The notes beneath the pieces were generated by a model. That model made no database searches. It saw only the letters and a program-made list of their open reading frames with translations, and was not told where the DNA came from. A program made the translations under genes and the position numbers. A stretch of DNA of 39,811 nt from Sphingobacteriales bacterium (GTDB lineage: Bacteria > Bacteroidota > Bacteroidia > Chitinophagales > Chitinophagaceae): positions 1 through 39,811 of the forward strand of contig JACPOD010000056.1 in NCBI GenBank assembly GCA_016185185.1, written 5' to 3'. Shown here one piece after another: positions 38,834-39,811 of the stretch (its first letter is position 1; every line of letters starts with the position of its first letter).

Positions 38834-39811
38834 ATGACAAAATTTATCGTATCCCGGTTTTTTATCTTTTTTGTGTTTGTAGTATTATTTTTTTCAAAAG
38901 CAAAGGCCTGGGGGCCGGATGGTCATACAATTGTAGCGAAAATTGCCATGCAGTTTGTAAAACCTGATGTAAAACAAAATATTCTTGACTTGCTGGATAC
39001 TATGTCATTAAATACAGCAGCCAACTGGATGGACATTATGCGTTCCAACAGCGATTATGATTACATGAAGCCCTGGCATTATATTGATTTCCCCGCTAAT
39101 AAAGAATATAACCCTTCGCTGGATGAAAATATAGTAAACAGGTTAGTGCTCACTTTTAATGAACTTAGGCATAAGAGAACTTTGTCTAAGGAACAAGTTA
39201 AAACTGACCTGCTCCTTCTCTTTCACCTAATGGGGGATTTACATCAGCCATTGCATACCGGCTACGATGATGATTTGGGTGGTAATAAAGTGGCAGTACA
39301 ATATGATACTATTAAAACCAATCTGCACCATTTTTGGGATGAAGACATCATCCGTCTGAGAAATATAAGCCTTGAGGATTGTATGGCTTTGTACAGATCT
39401 ATGAACAATGCAAAGGCTGACACCATCGAAGGTATTCATCCGGGAAAATGGATGAAAGAAACACGAAGCTATTTGGGAAATGTTTATCTCAAACAGGGTT
39501 TTATTGCTGACGATAAATATCTTGACGACAGTAAAGCGATCATTCAGCGTCAACTTTTAATCGCCGGTTTGCGTTTAGCTGATATGCTTAATAAACTCTT
39601 TACCTCCGAATCGCCTGTGCTGAATATGAAAGAAGTGGCAGCGAAATATGAAAATGGAATTGATGCGAAAGAGGCAGCCCAATATATTGGTAAAAAAGTA
39701 ACAGCCTGTTCAAGGGTTTATGGTATAAGATCACTCGACAATGTAACTTTTATAAATGCAGGAGAACGTTTTCCCAACAGTACCCTAACTATTGTAATCT
39801 TTGCAAAAGAC
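38834..39811 (+). CDS. S1/P1-type zinc nuclease with a C-terminal OB-like segment (cut by window end)
   Basis: 326 codons are present and no stop is reached. The signal peptide ends at KAKA, leaving Trp26 as the mature N-terminus, as in P1 nuclease. All nine expected zinc ligands can be found with P1-like spacing: Trp26, His31, Asp67, His82, His131, Asp135, His141, His165 and Asp169 (motifs AWGPDGH, HLMGDLHQPLH and LHHFWDED). It should cut single-stranded nucleic acids or 3'-nucleotides outside the cell or in the periplasm. After the nuclease domain, residues about 286-326 (AAQYIGKKVTACSRVYGIRS, VTFINAGERFPNSTLTIVIF) resemble an OB-fold domain. Confidence 0.9.
   Translation, partial: MTKFIVSRFFIFFVFVVLFFSKAKAWGPDGHTIVAKIAMQFVKPDVKQNILDLLDTMSLNTAANWMDIMRSNSDYDYMKPWHYIDFPANKEYNPSLDENIVNRLVLTFNELRHKRTLSKEQVKTDLLLLFHLMGDLHQPLHTGYDDDLGGNKVAVQYDTIKTNLHHFWDEDIIRLRNISLEDCMALYRSMNNAKADTIEGIHPGKWMKETRSYLGNVYLKQGFIADDKYLDDSKAIIQRQLLIAGLRLADMLNKLFTSESPVLNMKEVAAKYENGIDAKEAAQYIGKKVTACSRVYGIRSLDNVTFINAGERFPNSTLTIVIFAKD

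Noticed and set aside
1-39811. tRNA, rRNA or CRISPR elements
   Set aside because: I looked in the gaps for T-loop/CCA patterns and regular repeat-spacer series and found none; small RNAs of other kinds cannot be excluded by eye.

Overview
The window looks like chromosomal DNA of a member of the Bacteroidota, most likely Chitinophagaceae or a close relative. This rests on AT-rich DNA, weak or absent Shine-Dalgarno sequences, repeated TAnnTTTG elements (the known Bacteroidota -7 promoter box) shortly upstream of start codons, and families typical of the phylum: a GlmU-like NTP_transf_4 protein, a fused SpmA/SpmB protein, a short fold-III arginine decarboxylase, a bacterial RRM protein, and bacillithiol genes. 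The genus is inference. I saw no tRNA, rRNA, CRISPR array, prophage or intact transposon.

Layout. 1-5 kb: the end of a GNAT acetyltransferase, a TMEM175-type membrane protein, two unrecognised genes in tandem, an RRM RNA-binding protein, a CHRD lipoprotein, an unrecognised helical protein and a Kir-type potassium channel. 5-8.8 kb: lepA, an unrecognised acidic protein, a decayed IS200/IS605 element, a haem-binding lipoprotein and an acyl-CoA-binding protein. 8.8-12.2 kb: a small glycan locus (GT4 glycosyltransferase, MOP flippase, divergent FkbM methyltransferase). 12.2-16 kb: a Sua5-type tRNA threonylcarbamoyl-AMP synthase, convergent with a tight four-gene operon (NTP_transf_4 protein, tpiA, two-helix membrane protein, hemerythrin). 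16-20.3 kb: ribosomal protein L31, a 44-residue membrane ORF, a YajQ protein, a bacilliredoxin, a small heat shock protein and two unrecognised exported proteins. 20.3-25.4 kb: arginine decarboxylase, rpmI-rplT with a structured leader, an SpmA/SpmB fusion and ychF. 25.4-28.5 kb: an L,D-transpeptidase with a TonB-like C-terminus, HPPD and a frameshifted outer-membrane barrel gene. 28.6-37.4 kb: purK, a complete RND tripartite efflux system, purE, and convergent bshC. 37.5 kb to the end: an unrecognised modular secreted protein and an S1/P1 nuclease cut by the window edge.

How the genes relate. Most of the region is core housekeeping: translation (lepA, L31, L35, L20, ychF, Sua5), purine synthesis (purK/purE), glycolysis (tpiA) and thiol redox (bshC plus bacilliredoxin). 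Between these lie accessory envelope functions: glycan export, RND efflux, cell-wall crosslinking and lipoproteins. No new defence or mobile system is evident. The less ordinary signals are the rpmI and rpmE leaders, a dispersed repeat shared by the rpmI-rplT spacer and the ychF leader, the RND operon lying between purK and purE, the transpeptidase-TonB fusion, the nuclease-OB fusion, and two decaying genes.
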